64,000 bases of DNA from Silanimonas sp021297925 (GTDB lineage: Bacteria > Pseudomonadota > Gammaproteobacteria > Xanthomonadales > Xanthomonadaceae). Each line of letters opens with the position of its first letter. Within the stretch, counting starts at the first letter, position 1. Location: the NCBI GenBank assembly GCA_027532825.1, contig JAPZTL010000002.1, positions 372,001 through 436,000 on the forward strand. The letters are read 5' to 3'. The translations under genes and the position numbers were made by a program. The notes below the pieces were generated by a model. It was given only the letters and a program-made list of their open reading frames with translations. It had not been told where the DNA came from and ran no database searches. Positions 24,642 through 33,401 of this stretch are shown piece by piece.

Positions 24642-25790
24642 ATGGACACGACGCCGCGTTACGAACTGGTCACCGAGACTTACCCGCCGGAGATCAACGG
24701 CGTGGCCCTCACGGTGCAATCCCTCCACGACGGGCTGATGGCGCTCGGCGCGTCGGTCGGGCTCGTTCGACCGGCCCGCGATGGGGAGACCACGGGCGGC
24801 GACGCCGATCTGCTTCGTGTCGCCGGGGTGCCGGTGCCGCGCTATCCCAGCTTGCGTTTCGGCCTGCCGTCGGGCGGCGCCCTGGCGGCCCGCTGGACGC
24901 GCCACCGCCCGGCTGCGATCTACGTCGCGACGGAAGGACCGCTCGGCTGGTCGGCCCTCCGGACCGCCCGCCGTCTCCGCATCCCGGTTGCGACCGGCTT
25001 CCACACCCGCTTCGATGACTACGTCGGCCGTTACGGTGCGGGCTTCCTCGCCCCGCTGGTGTTCGCCGGGTTGCGCCGCTTCCACAACGCGGGACAGGCT
25101 ACGCTGGTGCCGACGCGCGAACTCGTCGACGACCTTGGCCAGCAGGGCTTCCGGCATGTCGCCCGCCTCGGCCGCGCCGTGGACACGCTCCGCTTCCATC
25201 CCGGCGCCCGCTCCGAGGCCCTTCGTCGGCAATGGGGCGCCGACGGGTGCGACCCGGTGCTGGTGCACGTCGGGCGGCTGGCCCCCGAGAAGAACCTGCC
25301 GCTGCTCCTCCGCGCCTACGACGCGATCCGTGCCGAGCGGCCCCGGACGCGCCTCGTGCTGGTCGGCGATGGTCCGGAGCGGGCTGCCCTCGCCGCCTCG
25401 CGGCCCGACCTCGTGTTCACCGGCATGCTGCGCGGCGAGGCCCTGGCCGCGGCCTTCGCGTCCGGCGATGCCTTCGTCTTCCCGAGCCTCTCCGAGACCT
25501 TCGGCAACGTGACCCTTGAGGCGATGGCCTCAGGCCTCGCAACCGTGGCCTTCGACTACGGCGCCGCGCGCGAGCACCTCGTCGATGGCCGGCACGGCGC
25601 CTGCGTTGCGTTTGGCGACGAGCTTGGATTCATCGACGCCGCGCGCACGGTCCTGACGTCCCCCGCCCTGCCCGATCTGCGCCGCGCCGCGCGGCAGGCG
25701 GTCGAAGGCCTGTCGCCCGAACAGGTCTCGCGTGACTTTGCCGCGCTGCTGGCCGGGCTGGCCGCGCCGCGCCTCGCGAGGGCCGCCTGA
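24642..25790 (+). CDS. GT4-type glycosyltransferase, possibly glycolipid-forming
   Basis: A 382-residue GT-B glycosyltransferase. The N-terminal acceptor domain starts TETYPPEINGVALTVQSL, and the donor domain has VHVGRLAPEKNLPLLLRAY, LVGDGPER, and the EX7E motif of GT4 retaining enzymes at Glu285 and Glu293 (PSLSETFGNVTLEAM). It resembles the subgroup containing MgtA- and SqdX-like lipid glycosyltransferases; exact sugar and acceptor are unknown. The ATG at 24642 begins the conserved region; an ATG at 24555 in frame would run through the Pho-box candidate. The stop overlaps the PAP2 start by one base. Confidence 0.82.
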   Translation: MDTTPRYELVTETYPPEINGVALTVQSLHDGLMALGASVGLVRPARDGETTGGDADLLRVAGVPVPRYPSLRFGLPSGGALAARWTRHRPAAIYVATEGPLGWSALRTARRLRIPVATGFHTRFDDYVGRYGAGFLAPLVFAGLRRFHNAGQATLVPTRELVDDLGQQGFRHVARLGRAVDTLRFHPGARSEALRRQWGADGCDPVLVHVGRLAPEKNLPLLLRAYDAIRAERPRTRLVLVGDGPERAALAASRPDLVFTGMLRGEALAAAFASGDAFVFPSLSETFGNVTLEAMASGLATVAFDYGAAREHLVDGRHGACVAFGDELGFIDAARTVLTSPALPDLRRAARQAVEGLSPEQVSRDFAALLAGLAAPRLARAA

Positions 25791-26332
25791 TGTCGCCGCG
25801 TGCCGCACTGCGGCGTCGCGAGCACGGCTGGTGCCTCGTCGCCAACCGCTGGGGCGAACGTTTCAGCGTGCGGACCTACTTCCGTGCCGTCTCCCGCCTC
25901 GGTGACGGCGCCGCGTGGTACGCGCTGATGGCGCTGATCGTGCTGGTCGAGGGCGTGGACGGCCTCGCCGCCTCGGCGCACCTCGCGGCCACGGGCTGCA
26001 CGGCCCTGTTCCTTTACCGGCGCCTCAAGCACTGGACGAAACGCGCGCGCCCCTGCAACGCCGATGCGCGCATACGGGCCTGGGTCGCACCCCTCGACGA
26101 ATTCAGCTTCCCCTCGGGGCACACGCTGCATGCGGTGGCGTTCTCGCTGGTGGCGATCGCACACTACCCAACGCTGGCGTGGCTGCTCGTGCCCTTCACG
26201 CTCAGCATCGCGGCGTCGCGCGTCGTGCTGGGAGTGCATTACCCCAGCGATGTCCTCGCCGCCACGGCCATCGGCAGCGCGCTGGCCGGTCTGTCGCTCT
26301 GGCTGGTGCCGGGCGCGTCGCTGTTCGGATGA
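25790..26332 (+). CDS. PAP2-family membrane phosphatase
   Basis: A 180-residue membrane protein with all three PAP2 (phosphatidic acid phosphatase 2) motifs: KxxxxxxRP at Lys80-Arg87-Pro88, PSGH at 108-111, and SRxxxxxHxxxD at Ser143-Arg144, His150 and Asp154. Several hydrophobic helices surround them. Such enzymes dephosphorylate phosphatidate, undecaprenyl pyrophosphate or similar lipids. Translational coupling to the glycosyltransferase suggests it supplies a dephosphorylated lipid (for example diacylglycerol) as glycosyl acceptor, freeing phosphate; this is inference. Confidence 0.86.
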   Translation: MSPRAALRRREHGWCLVANRWGERFSVRTYFRAVSRLGDGAAWYALMALIVLVEGVDGLAASAHLAATGCTALFLYRRLKHWTKRARPCNADARIRAWVAPLDEFSFPSGHTLHAVAFSLVAIAHYPTLAWLLVPFTLSIAASRVVLGVHYPSDVLAATAIGSALAGLSLWLVPGASLFG

Positions 26333-26345
26333 GCCGCGCGCGACC

Positions 26346-26957
26346 TCAGGCCGCTTCGTGCCGTCGCAGGCGGAACACCAGCGTGTGGTCGATCTCGCCC
26401 GCCCCACCGATCTCGGGCCAGGCGAGCCGGCAGCGCAGGTCGTCGCGCCGCACATAGCCCCGCCGCCCCCACAGGCCTTCGTTGCCGCGATGGTCGACGG
26501 GCCGCCGCGGATCGTCGGCCGCCCGTTCCACCGCGCAAAAGGCCGTCCACTCGAAACGGCCGAGCTGGCGGGCGTGGGCCTCGCGGGCGTCGAAGAAGGC
26601 CGCGCCCAGGCCGCGCCCCCGATACTCGGGCCGCACCACCGATTCCGCGAGGTAGAAGACCCGCGCCACGTCCATGCCGGCGGCCTCGAAAGGCGCGCGA
26701 AAGGCCTCGGCCTCGGCCGCCAGCGGCAGGCCGCTGGTGGCGCCGACGACCCGCTCGCCGTCGAAGGCCAGCACCACCACGCTGTCGGGGGTGGCGGGAT
26801 AGACCCCGAGGTACTCGGCTTCATAGGCCTCGTGGCCCTCGTAGAGGTAGGGCCATTCGCGGAATACCGCGATGCGCAGCTCGGCCAAGGCCGGCAACCA
26901 CGGGGCGATCGCCGCCCCAGTGGCCGTTTCCAGCCGCAGGCCGAGCGCCCCGCTCAT
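26346..26957 (-). CDS. GNAT-family N-acetyltransferase
   Basis: A 203-residue protein with the GNAT acetyl-CoA signature VVRPEYRGRGLGAAFFDARE (pyrophosphate-binding RGRGLG) near residue 115, preceded by VVLAFDGERVVGATSGLPL as the central strands. The acceptor is not identifiable. The ATG at 26957 overlaps the stop of the DUF885 gene by four bases (ATGA, 26954-26957), giving the start and indicating coupling. The same frame stays open far upstream to 29810, but that is antisense to the DUF885 and rlmJ genes. Confidence 0.82.
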   Translation of the reverse strand: MSGALGLRLETATGAAIAPWLPALAELRIAVFREWPYLYEGHEAYEAEYLGVYPATPDSVVVLAFDGERVVGATSGLPLAAEAEAFRAPFEAAGMDVARVFYLAESVVRPEYRGRGLGAAFFDAREAHARQLGRFEWTAFCAVERAADDPRRPVDHRGNEGLWGRRGYVRRDDLRCRLAWPEIGGAGEIDHTLVFRLRRHEAA

Positions 26958-28786
26958 GCCGCGGCGGGCGTGGCCCTGCGCGCTCTCTCGCTCGCAATCC
27001 AGTCGCGGACGCGCTGCTGCAGCAGGGCCATGGGCAGGGCGCCGCCGGTCAACAGCACGTCGTGGAAGGCCTTGAGGTCGAAACCTTCGCCCAGTTCGCG
27101 ACGCGCTTCCTCCCGCAGGTCGAGGATCGTGTTCATGCCGACCTTGTACGCCAGGGCCTGACCGGGCATCACGAGGTAGCGTTCGATCTCGGCCACCACG
27201 TCGGTCTGCGGCATGCCGGTCTTCTCGACCATGTAGTCGATGGCCTGTTCGCGGGTCCAGCGCTTGTGGTGCAGGCCGGAATCGACCACCAAGCGGACGG
27301 CGCGGAACATCTCCGCCTGCAGGCGGCCAAGATCGTCCAGCGGCGTCGGCTGGAAGCCGATCTCCGAGGCCAGCCGCTCGGAATACAGCGCCCAGCCCTC
27401 GGCATACGCGGTGAAAGGCAGGAGCTTGCGGAAGGTCGGAACGCCCTCGATCTTCTGCTGGATCGCGAGTTGGAAATGATGGCCCGGAATACCCTCGTGG
27501 TAGGCCAGCGTGCGCATGCCGAAGCGCGGGATCTCGCCCACGCTGCGCAGGTTGGCGTAGAACACGCCCGGCCGCGACCCGTCCAGCGACGGCGGCTCGT
27601 AGTAGGCCCCCGGCGAGGTCTTCTCCTTGAAGACCGGGATCCGCTCGACCTTGACGGGCTGCGTGGGGCGCACGTTGAAGTACGGGCCGAGGCCGGCGTC
27701 GATGGCGTCGATCATGGCCTGGTAATCGGCGAGGATCTGCGCCCTGCCCTCGTCGGTGTCGGGATAGAGCTGGTCGGGCCGGGCCGCGATCTGCCGCACG
27801 CGCTCGCCGATGGTGCCCTCGACCAGGCCTTCGCCACGCAGGATGGCGTCCATCTCGCCCTCGATGCGCGCCACCTCGCGAAGGCCGAGCTCGTGCACGG
27901 CGTCCGGCGTCATGTCGGTGGTGGTGTGCACGCGGATCTGCTGCTGGTAGAACGCCGCGCCGTCCGGCAGCGCCCACACGCCATGGTTGCCCGTGGTCTT
28001 CGGCAGCAGTGCGACGTAGTCGTCGATCCAGCCCTGATAGGCCGGGTACACCTGATCCCGGATCACGGCCTCGGCATCGGCCAGCACGCGCGTGCGGTCG
28101 GCCTCGCCGATCGGTTCGGCGGCCTTGGCCATCTTGTCGGCCAGCACGGTGTACAGGATGTTCGCCTTGGGCTCGGTGGCGACAAAGGCGCGCATCTCTG
28201 CCGACACCTTCTCGACCACGAAGGTGGGCGGGATGATGCCGAGCTGCTCCCGCTTCGCCATGCCCTCGCGCACCTGCGACGCCACCCGCGGGATCTCGCG
28301 CAACCGCGCCACGTAGGCCTCGGCGCCGGAGAGCCCGGCCACGCGATGCTGCGAGGCCATGAAGCTCGGCAGGTTGCTCTGGATGCCGAAAAGCTGGTTG
28401 AGCGGGTAATCGTGGTAGCGGAAGCGCTCGCCATCCACCTGCTGCTGGAGGAAGAAATCCAGCGTGTCGTAGCTGAGCGTGTCGTCGAGCGACGCACGGT
28501 CGTACGAGCGAAGCGTCGCCAGATCGTCCTTGAGCTTGGCCATCTGGGCGTCGCCCTTGGCCAGCGAGTAATCGTCGAGATGGCCCGCCGTCCAGTCGAT
28601 CGACGGAGGCAGCAGGCCGAGGCCGGAGATCAGCTGCGGGCTGTCGAACGCGAACTCGGCGAACACGCGCTCGTAGAAGATTCGGATGCTGAGCGGCTTG
28701 AAGTACAAGCTGTGCAGCACGAAGAGCGTGAGAGCGAGCAGGAGCAGCAGCGCGCCCCCGACGGTCCAGCGGAACAGCTTGGCCAT
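26954..28786 (-). CDS. DUF885 family protein, putative membrane-anchored zinc peptidase
   Basis: A 610-residue protein with one N-terminal membrane anchor (residues 9-25), then a large soluble domain. The DUF885 hallmark YHEGIPGHHFQ (HExxxGHH) and AYAEGWALYSERLA lie in the C-terminal third, with a metallopeptidase-like arrangement of His and Glu. Family members are often annotated as putative carboxypeptidase-like lipoproteins; activity is unproven. The topology predicts an extracytoplasmic domain. GGGGGA stands nine bases before the ATG. Coupled to the GNAT gene downstream. Confidence 0.84.
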   Translation of the reverse strand: MAKLFRWTVGGALLLLLALTLFVLHSLYFKPLSIRIFYERVFAEFAFDSPQLISGLGLLPPSIDWTAGHLDDYSLAKGDAQMAKLKDDLATLRSYDRASLDDTLSYDTLDFFLQQQVDGERFRYHDYPLNQLFGIQSNLPSFMASQHRVAGLSGAEAYVARLREIPRVASQVREGMAKREQLGIIPPTFVVEKVSAEMRAFVATEPKANILYTVLADKMAKAAEPIGEADRTRVLADAEAVIRDQVYPAYQGWIDDYVALLPKTTGNHGVWALPDGAAFYQQQIRVHTTTDMTPDAVHELGLREVARIEGEMDAILRGEGLVEGTIGERVRQIAARPDQLYPDTDEGRAQILADYQAMIDAIDAGLGPYFNVRPTQPVKVERIPVFKEKTSPGAYYEPPSLDGSRPGVFYANLRSVGEIPRFGMRTLAYHEGIPGHHFQLAIQQKIEGVPTFRKLLPFTAYAEGWALYSERLASEIGFQPTPLDDLGRLQAEMFRAVRLVVDSGLHHKRWTREQAIDYMVEKTGMPQTDVVAEIERYLVMPGQALAYKVGMNTILDLREEARRELGEGFDLKAFHDVLLTGGALPMALLQQRVRDWIASERARRATPAAA

Positions 28787-28856
28787 GGATGTGGTCCCCC
28801 CTGTGGAAGGTCCAGCTTAGCCGGGCCGGGGGCCGGTCGGGCGCTAGACTGATGCC

Positions 28857-29699
28857 ATGAACTACCGCCATGCCTTCCACGCCGGCAACCACGCCGACGT
28901 GCTCAAGCACGCCACCCTGCTCGCCTGGCTGCAGGCCCTCCGGCGGAAGAACGCCGCCTGCTTCGTGCTCGACACGCACGGAGGGCGAGGGCTTTATGGC
29001 CTGGGGGACGACGGCGCCGGCCCGACCGGCGAAGCCGCCGGCGGCATCGCCCGGCTTTGGGGCCAGCATGGCCTGCCGACCCTGCTCCAAGACCTGTGCA
29101 AGGCCGTCGCCGCGGTCAACCCCGACGGTCGTCTGCGGCAGTACCCGGGCTCGCCCCGCCTCGCCCTGGACGCCCTGCGCCCACAGGACCGGGTGGCCGC
29201 CTGCGAACTGCAGCCCGAGGAGGCCGAGGCCCTGCGCCGTGCCCTCGGCCATGATCGGCGGGCCGCCGTGCATCAGCGGGACGGCTACGAGGCGGTACGG
29301 GCACTGCTGCCGCCCGCCGAGAAACGGGGCCTCGTCCTCATCGATCCGCCTTACGAAGCGCAGGAGGCGGAGTACCCCAAGGTGCTCGACGCCGTGCGTA
29401 CGGCCTTGGCGCGGTGGCCGACGGGCGGGATCGCCGTCTGGTACCCGATCAAGCAGCGCCGCACGCTGCACGGCGTGTTCCGCGAGGCCCTGCCGCTCGC
29501 GCCGAAGGGCCTTCTGTGCGCCGAGCTGCTGGTCCGCCCCGACGACTCGCCGCTGCGCCTCAATGGCAGCGGCATGCTGCTGTTCCATCCGCCATTCGGG
29601 CTGGACGCGGCCCTCGCCCCGGCCCTGCCCGTGCTCGCCCAGCTGCTCGGCGAGCGCCACGCAACCCATCGCCTGGAGTGGCTGCGCCCGGCGCCGTGA
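28857..29699 (+). CDS. rlmJ: 23S rRNA (adenine2030-N6)-methyltransferase
   Basis: A 280-residue SAM-dependent methyltransferase. The N-terminus MNYRHAFHAGNHADVLKHA is diagnostic for RlmJ, and the catalytic N6-adenine motif DPPY is at 163-166 (LVLIDPPYEAQEAEYPK). It modifies A2030 of 23S rRNA in E. coli numbering. The gene stands alone between divergent DUF885 and the diguanylate cyclase. A TAGACT seven bases before the ATG hints at a very short leader, but no -35 supports it. Confidence 0.95.
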   Translation: MNYRHAFHAGNHADVLKHATLLAWLQALRRKNAACFVLDTHGGRGLYGLGDDGAGPTGEAAGGIARLWGQHGLPTLLQDLCKAVAAVNPDGRLRQYPGSPRLALDALRPQDRVAACELQPEEAEALRRALGHDRRAAVHQRDGYEAVRALLPPAEKRGLVLIDPPYEAQEAEYPKVLDAVRTALARWPTGGIAVWYPIKQRRTLHGVFREALPLAPKGLLCAELLVRPDDSPLRLNGSGMLLFHPPFGLDAALAPALPVLAQLLGERHATHRLEWLRPAP

Positions 29700-29766
29700 C
29701 CGTCCTTGACGCATTCCGGCTTGCCCCCTGACGGGCGAAGCGCGATCCTCACAGAGGTACGCCCCC

Positions 29767-31065
29767 TTGATTCCGTCCATGTCCGCCCCGCTGCCACAAC
29801 GCGTCCTCATCCTCGAAAACTCCCGAAGCTACGCCAGCATGCTGGCCGAGGCGATGGAGCAGCGGCTCGGGCTGCCCGTGGCGCTCGCGCGCACCCTCGC
29901 CGAGGCCGACGCGGCGCTGGCGTCCAACCCCGACATCTTCCTCGTCCTCAGCGGGCTGGTGCTGCCGGACGCGACGCAGGACGCGATCATCGAGCGCCTC
30001 GCCCAGACCGGCCTGCCGGTGGTCGTGGTCTCCAGCACCTACGACGAAGCCCTGCGCGAGCGCATCCTCGGACGCAGCGTCATCGACTACGTCATCAAGA
30101 GCGCTCCCGGCCACCTCGACTACTTGGCGTGGCTGGCGCAGCGCCTCGACCGCAATCGCCGGATCGCCGCCCTCGTCGTCGACGACTCGCCTTCCGCACG
30201 GTTGATGGCGGCCGAACTGCTGTCCTCCTATGGCTTCCGCGTGCTGCTGGCCACCAGCGGCGAACATGGCCTCCGCGCGGTCGAGCAGGACCATGGCATC
30301 CGTCTCGTCATCACCGACCACGAAATGCCCGGCATGACCGGCGTCGAGCTGTCGGCGAAGCTGCGCGAGCGCTACCCGCGCGACCGGCTGGCGATCATCG
30401 GCGTCTCCGGCGCGAACAAGCCGGAACTCGTGGCCCGGTTCCTCAAGAACGGCGCGAACGATTTCCTGCACAAGCCCTTCTCGCGCGAGGAGTTCTTCTG
30501 CCGCGTGTCCCAGAACATCGACAACCTCGACCTGATCGGCACGCTGCAGGACCTCGCCACGAAGGACTTCCTGACCGGCCTCTCGAACCGCCGGCATTTC
30601 TTCGAGCTGGCCGAGCGCCGACTCGAGGGCTATCGACAGGCCGGCCGGCAAGCGGCGGTCGCGACGCTCGACATCGACCACTTCAAGAAGATCAACGACA
30701 CTTGGGGCCATGACGGCGGCGACCTCGCGCTCAAGGCCGTCGCGCGCGTCCTGCAGTCGCACATGCGCCAAGAGGACATCTGCGCCCGATTCGGTGGCGA
30801 GGAGTTCGTGGTCCTGGCCGGCGGTCTCGACACCGATGCGTCACGCGCCTACTTCGAGGCCCTGCGTGAGCGGATCGCGGCCATCGACGTCGAACTCCCG
30901 GACGACCGTCGCTTCGGGCTGACGACGAGCATCGGCGTGCGGCTCATCCCGGCGGGCGAGGTCGTCGCCCTGCATGCCGCCCTCAACGACTCGGATCGCC
31001 AGCTCTACCTCGCCAAGGCCGGCGGGCGGAACCGCGTCGACATCACGGCGACGACGGCCGCCTGA
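29767..31065 (+). CDS. Diguanylate cyclase with two receiver domains
   Basis: A 432-residue response regulator of PleD-like order: REC1 (about 12-125), REC2 (about 134-250), GGDEF (about 265-428). REC2 keeps Asp139/140, phospho-acceptor Asp184, Ser214 and Lys236. REC1 has lost the acidic pocket (Glu17-Asn18 and no Asp at the end of strand 3) but keeps Lys111, so it is probably a pseudo-receiver. The cyclase has an intact GGEEF (343-347) and an RxxD inhibitory site (Arg334-Asp337) five residues before it, predicting product inhibition. Start is TTG at 29767 (AGAGGT eight bases upstream) or ATG at 29779. No partner kinase is adjacent. Confidence 0.88.
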   Translation: MIPSMSAPLPQRVLILENSRSYASMLAEAMEQRLGLPVALARTLAEADAALASNPDIFLVLSGLVLPDATQDAIIERLAQTGLPVVVVSSTYDEALRERILGRSVIDYVIKSAPGHLDYLAWLAQRLDRNRRIAALVVDDSPSARLMAAELLSSYGFRVLLATSGEHGLRAVEQDHGIRLVITDHEMPGMTGVELSAKLRERYPRDRLAIIGVSGANKPELVARFLKNGANDFLHKPFSREEFFCRVSQNIDNLDLIGTLQDLATKDFLTGLSNRRHFFELAERRLEGYRQAGRQAAVATLDIDHFKKINDTWGHDGGDLALKAVARVLQSHMRQEDICARFGGEEFVVLAGGLDTDASRAYFEALRERIAAIDVELPDDRRFGLTTSIGVRLIPAGEVVALHAALNDSDRQLYLAKAGGRNRVDITATTAA

Positions 31066-31075
31066 TCCCCGGAAC

Positions 31076-31105
31076 GAAGAAACCCGCCTTCCGGCGGGTT
31101 TCTTC
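31076..31105. terminator. Bidirectional terminator between diguanylate cyclase and pnp
   Basis: A perfect 13-bp stem, GAAGAAACCCGCC (31076-31088) with 31093-31105, has a TTCC loop. The A-rich and T-rich ends of the stem give a U tract in either direction, suited to the two convergent genes. Confidence 0.85.
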
Positions 31106-31132
31106 TCCAGCCCTCGGCAATGGACGGAAGGC

Positions 31133-33235
31133 TCAGAGCCCCTCGCCCTCGGACACGGCCTTCATCGACAGGCGGATGCGGCCCTGCTTGTCGACCTCGA
31201 GCACCTTGACCTGCACCACGTCGCCTTCCTTGAGCTTGTCCGAAACCTTCTCGACGCGCTCGTTGGAGATCTGCGACACGTGGACGAGACCGTCCTTGCC
31301 CGGGGCGATCGTGACGAACGCACCGAAGTCCATGATCTTTGCGACCTTGCCCTCGTAGATCCGGCCCGGCTCGACGTCCGACGTGATCTGCTCGATGCGC
31401 GCCTTCGCGGCCTGGGCGGCGGCGGCGTTGACCGAGGCGATGATGATGGTGCCGTCGTCCTGGATGTCGATCTGCGTGCCGGTCTCCTTGGTGATGGCCT
31501 GGATGGTCGAGCCACCCTTGCCGATCACTTCGCGGATCTTGTCCGGGTGGATCTTCATCGTCAGCAGGCGCGGGGCGTACTCCGACAGTTCGGCGCGCGG
31601 GGCTTCGAGGGCCTTCGCCATCTCGCCGAGGATGTGCAGGCGGCCGGCCTTCGCCTGCGTGAGGGCGATCTTCATGATCTCCTCGGTGATGCCTTCGATC
31701 TTGATGTCCATCTGGAGGGCGGAGATGCCGTCCTTCGAACCCGCGACCTTGAAGTCCATGTCGCCGAGGTGGTCCTCGTCACCGAGGATGTCGGACAGGA
31801 CGACGAAGCGGTCGCCTTCCTTGACCAGGCCCATCGCGATGCCGGCCACCGGGGCCTTCAGCGGGATGCCCGCGTCCATCATGGCGAGCGAGGAACCGCA
31901 GACCGAGGCCATCGACGAAGAACCGTTCGACTCGGTGATCTCCGAGACGGCGCGGATCGTGTACGGGAAGCTCTCCATGGCCGGCATGACGGCCAGCACG
32001 CCGCGCTTGGCGAGGCGGCCGTGGCCGATCTCGCGGCGCTTCGGGCCCATCATTCGGCCGGCTTCGCCGACCGAGTACGGCGGGAAGTTGTAGTGGAACA
32101 GGAAGTGTTCCTTCGACTCGCCTTCGGCAGCGTCGATGATCTGGCCGTCGCGCGCGGTGCCGAGCGTGGCGACCACGAGGGCCTGCGTCTCGCCGCGGGT
32201 GAAAAGCGCCGAGCCGTGGACGCGCGGCAGCACGCCGACCTTGCAGGTGATCGGGCGCACGGTGTCGAGCGCACGACCGTCGATGCGGACCTTGGTGGTC
32301 AGCACGGACTCGCGCATGGTCTGGTACTCGAGCTCGCCGAACTCCTTCGAGGCCTCGGCGGCCGACCAGCCGTGGGCCTCGATCTGCGGCGCGAGGGCGG
32401 CCATGACGTCCTTCTTCAGGGCGCCGATGGCGTCGCGGCGCTGCAGCTTGTCCGTCACCTTGAAGGCCTCGGCGAGGCGCGAGCCGACGGCGGCCTTGAG
32501 CGCGGCCACCAGGGCCTCGTTGCGGGCCGGGGCGGTCCAGGTGCCCCAATCCTTCTTGCCGGCGGCGGCGACCAGCTCGTTGATGGCGTTGATGACCGTG
32601 CGGCCGGCGTTGTGGCCGAACGTCACCGCGCCGAGCATCACCTCTTCCGAGAGCAGCTTGGCTTCCGACTCCACCATCAGCACGGCGTTGGCCGTACCGG
32701 CGACGACGAGCTCGAGCTCTGAGGTCTTCAGCTGGGTGGCGGTCGGGTTGAGGATGTACTGGCCGTTGGCGTAGCCGACCTTGGCGGCGGCGATCGGGCC
32801 GGCGAACGGGATGCCCGACAGGGCCAGCGCGGCCGAAGCGCCGATCATCGCCGGGATATCACCCTCGACTTCCGGGTTCAGCGACACGACGGTGGCAATG
32901 ACCTGTACCTCGTTGCGCATGCCTTCCGGGAACAGCGGGCGGATCGGGCGGTCGATGAGGCGCGAGGTCAGCGTCTCGCGCTCCGTGGCGCGACCTTCGC
33001 GCTTGAAGAAGCCGCCCGGGATGCGGCCGCCGGCGTAGAACTTCTCCTGGTAGTCGACGGTCAGCGGGAAGAAGTCCATGCCTTCGCGGACGTTCTTGTT
33101 GCCGACGACGGTGACGAGGACGACGGTGTCGGCCATGTTGACGAGGACGGCGCCGCCGGCCTGGCGGGCGATCTCGCCCGTCTCCAGCGTCACAGTGTGC
33201 TGGCCGTACTGGAAGGTCTTGGTGTGTTTCGCCAC
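31133..33235 (-). CDS. pnp: Polyribonucleotide nucleotidyltransferase (PNPase)
   Basis: A 700-residue phosphorolytic 3'-5' exoribonuclease of the degradosome. Two RNase PH domains are visible (ERETLTSRLIDRPIRPLFPEG in the first; SGSS-like ITESNGSSSMASVCGSSLAMMDAGIP and DILGDEDHLGDMDFKVAGS in the second). A KH domain (IREVIGKGGSTIQAITKETG) and an S1 domain (GKVAKIMDFGAFVTIAPGKDGLVHVS) follow. The start is GTG at 33235 (VAKHTKTFQYGQHTVTLETG). It follows rpsO by 166 nt containing a stable hairpin, the position of the RNase III processing/autoregulation site in E. coli. Confidence 0.96.
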   Translation of the reverse strand: MAKHTKTFQYGQHTVTLETGEIARQAGGAVLVNMADTVVLVTVVGNKNVREGMDFFPLTVDYQEKFYAGGRIPGGFFKREGRATERETLTSRLIDRPIRPLFPEGMRNEVQVIATVVSLNPEVEGDIPAMIGASAALALSGIPFAGPIAAAKVGYANGQYILNPTATQLKTSELELVVAGTANAVLMVESEAKLLSEEVMLGAVTFGHNAGRTVINAINELVAAAGKKDWGTWTAPARNEALVAALKAAVGSRLAEAFKVTDKLQRRDAIGALKKDVMAALAPQIEAHGWSAAEASKEFGELEYQTMRESVLTTKVRIDGRALDTVRPITCKVGVLPRVHGSALFTRGETQALVVATLGTARDGQIIDAAEGESKEHFLFHYNFPPYSVGEAGRMMGPKRREIGHGRLAKRGVLAVMPAMESFPYTIRAVSEITESNGSSSMASVCGSSLAMMDAGIPLKAPVAGIAMGLVKEGDRFVVLSDILGDEDHLGDMDFKVAGSKDGISALQMDIKIEGITEEIMKIALTQAKAGRLHILGEMAKALEAPRAELSEYAPRLLTMKIHPDKIREVIGKGGSTIQAITKETGTQIDIQDDGTIIIASVNAAAAQAAKARIEQITSDVEPGRIYEGKVAKIMDFGAFVTIAPGKDGLVHVSQISNERVEKVSDKLKEGDVVQVKVLEVDKQGRIRLSMKAVSEGEGL

Positions 33236-33367
33236 GTGCTCTGCTCTCTTCGGTTGTCTTTCGATTCGATCCGGCCGGGGGCCCCTGCCCCCTGGCTCGG
33301 TGGCCGTGTCGCCACGGCGTGGGGCGCGGGCCCCGGTCACGCACGGGGTTCGGGACCCCGAAATGCA

Positions 33368-33391
33368 GCGCGGCGCATTTCTGCGCCGCGC
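33368..33391 (-). promoter_or_regulatory. GAAA-capped hairpin in the rpsO-pnp intergenic RNA
   Basis: In the minus-strand transcript a perfect 10-bp stem GCGCGGCGCA / TGCGCCGCGC closes a GAAA (GNRA) tetraloop, beginning 10 nt after the rpsO stop. No U tract follows, so it is a better candidate for a processing, stability or attenuation element than for a full terminator. Confidence 0.6.
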
Positions 33392-33401
33392 GGGGTGTTG
33401 C

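Noticed and set aside
28817..28856. Possible leaderless promoter for rlmJ (TAGACT seven bases before the ATG)
   Set aside because: No -35 element at acceptable spacing, and TAGACT matches the consensus at only four positions.
26957..29810. Long upstream extension of the GNAT frame on the minus strand
   Set aside because: It runs in another frame of DUF885 and antisense to rlmJ, with low-complexity translation; the GNAT start is fixed by the ATGA overlap.
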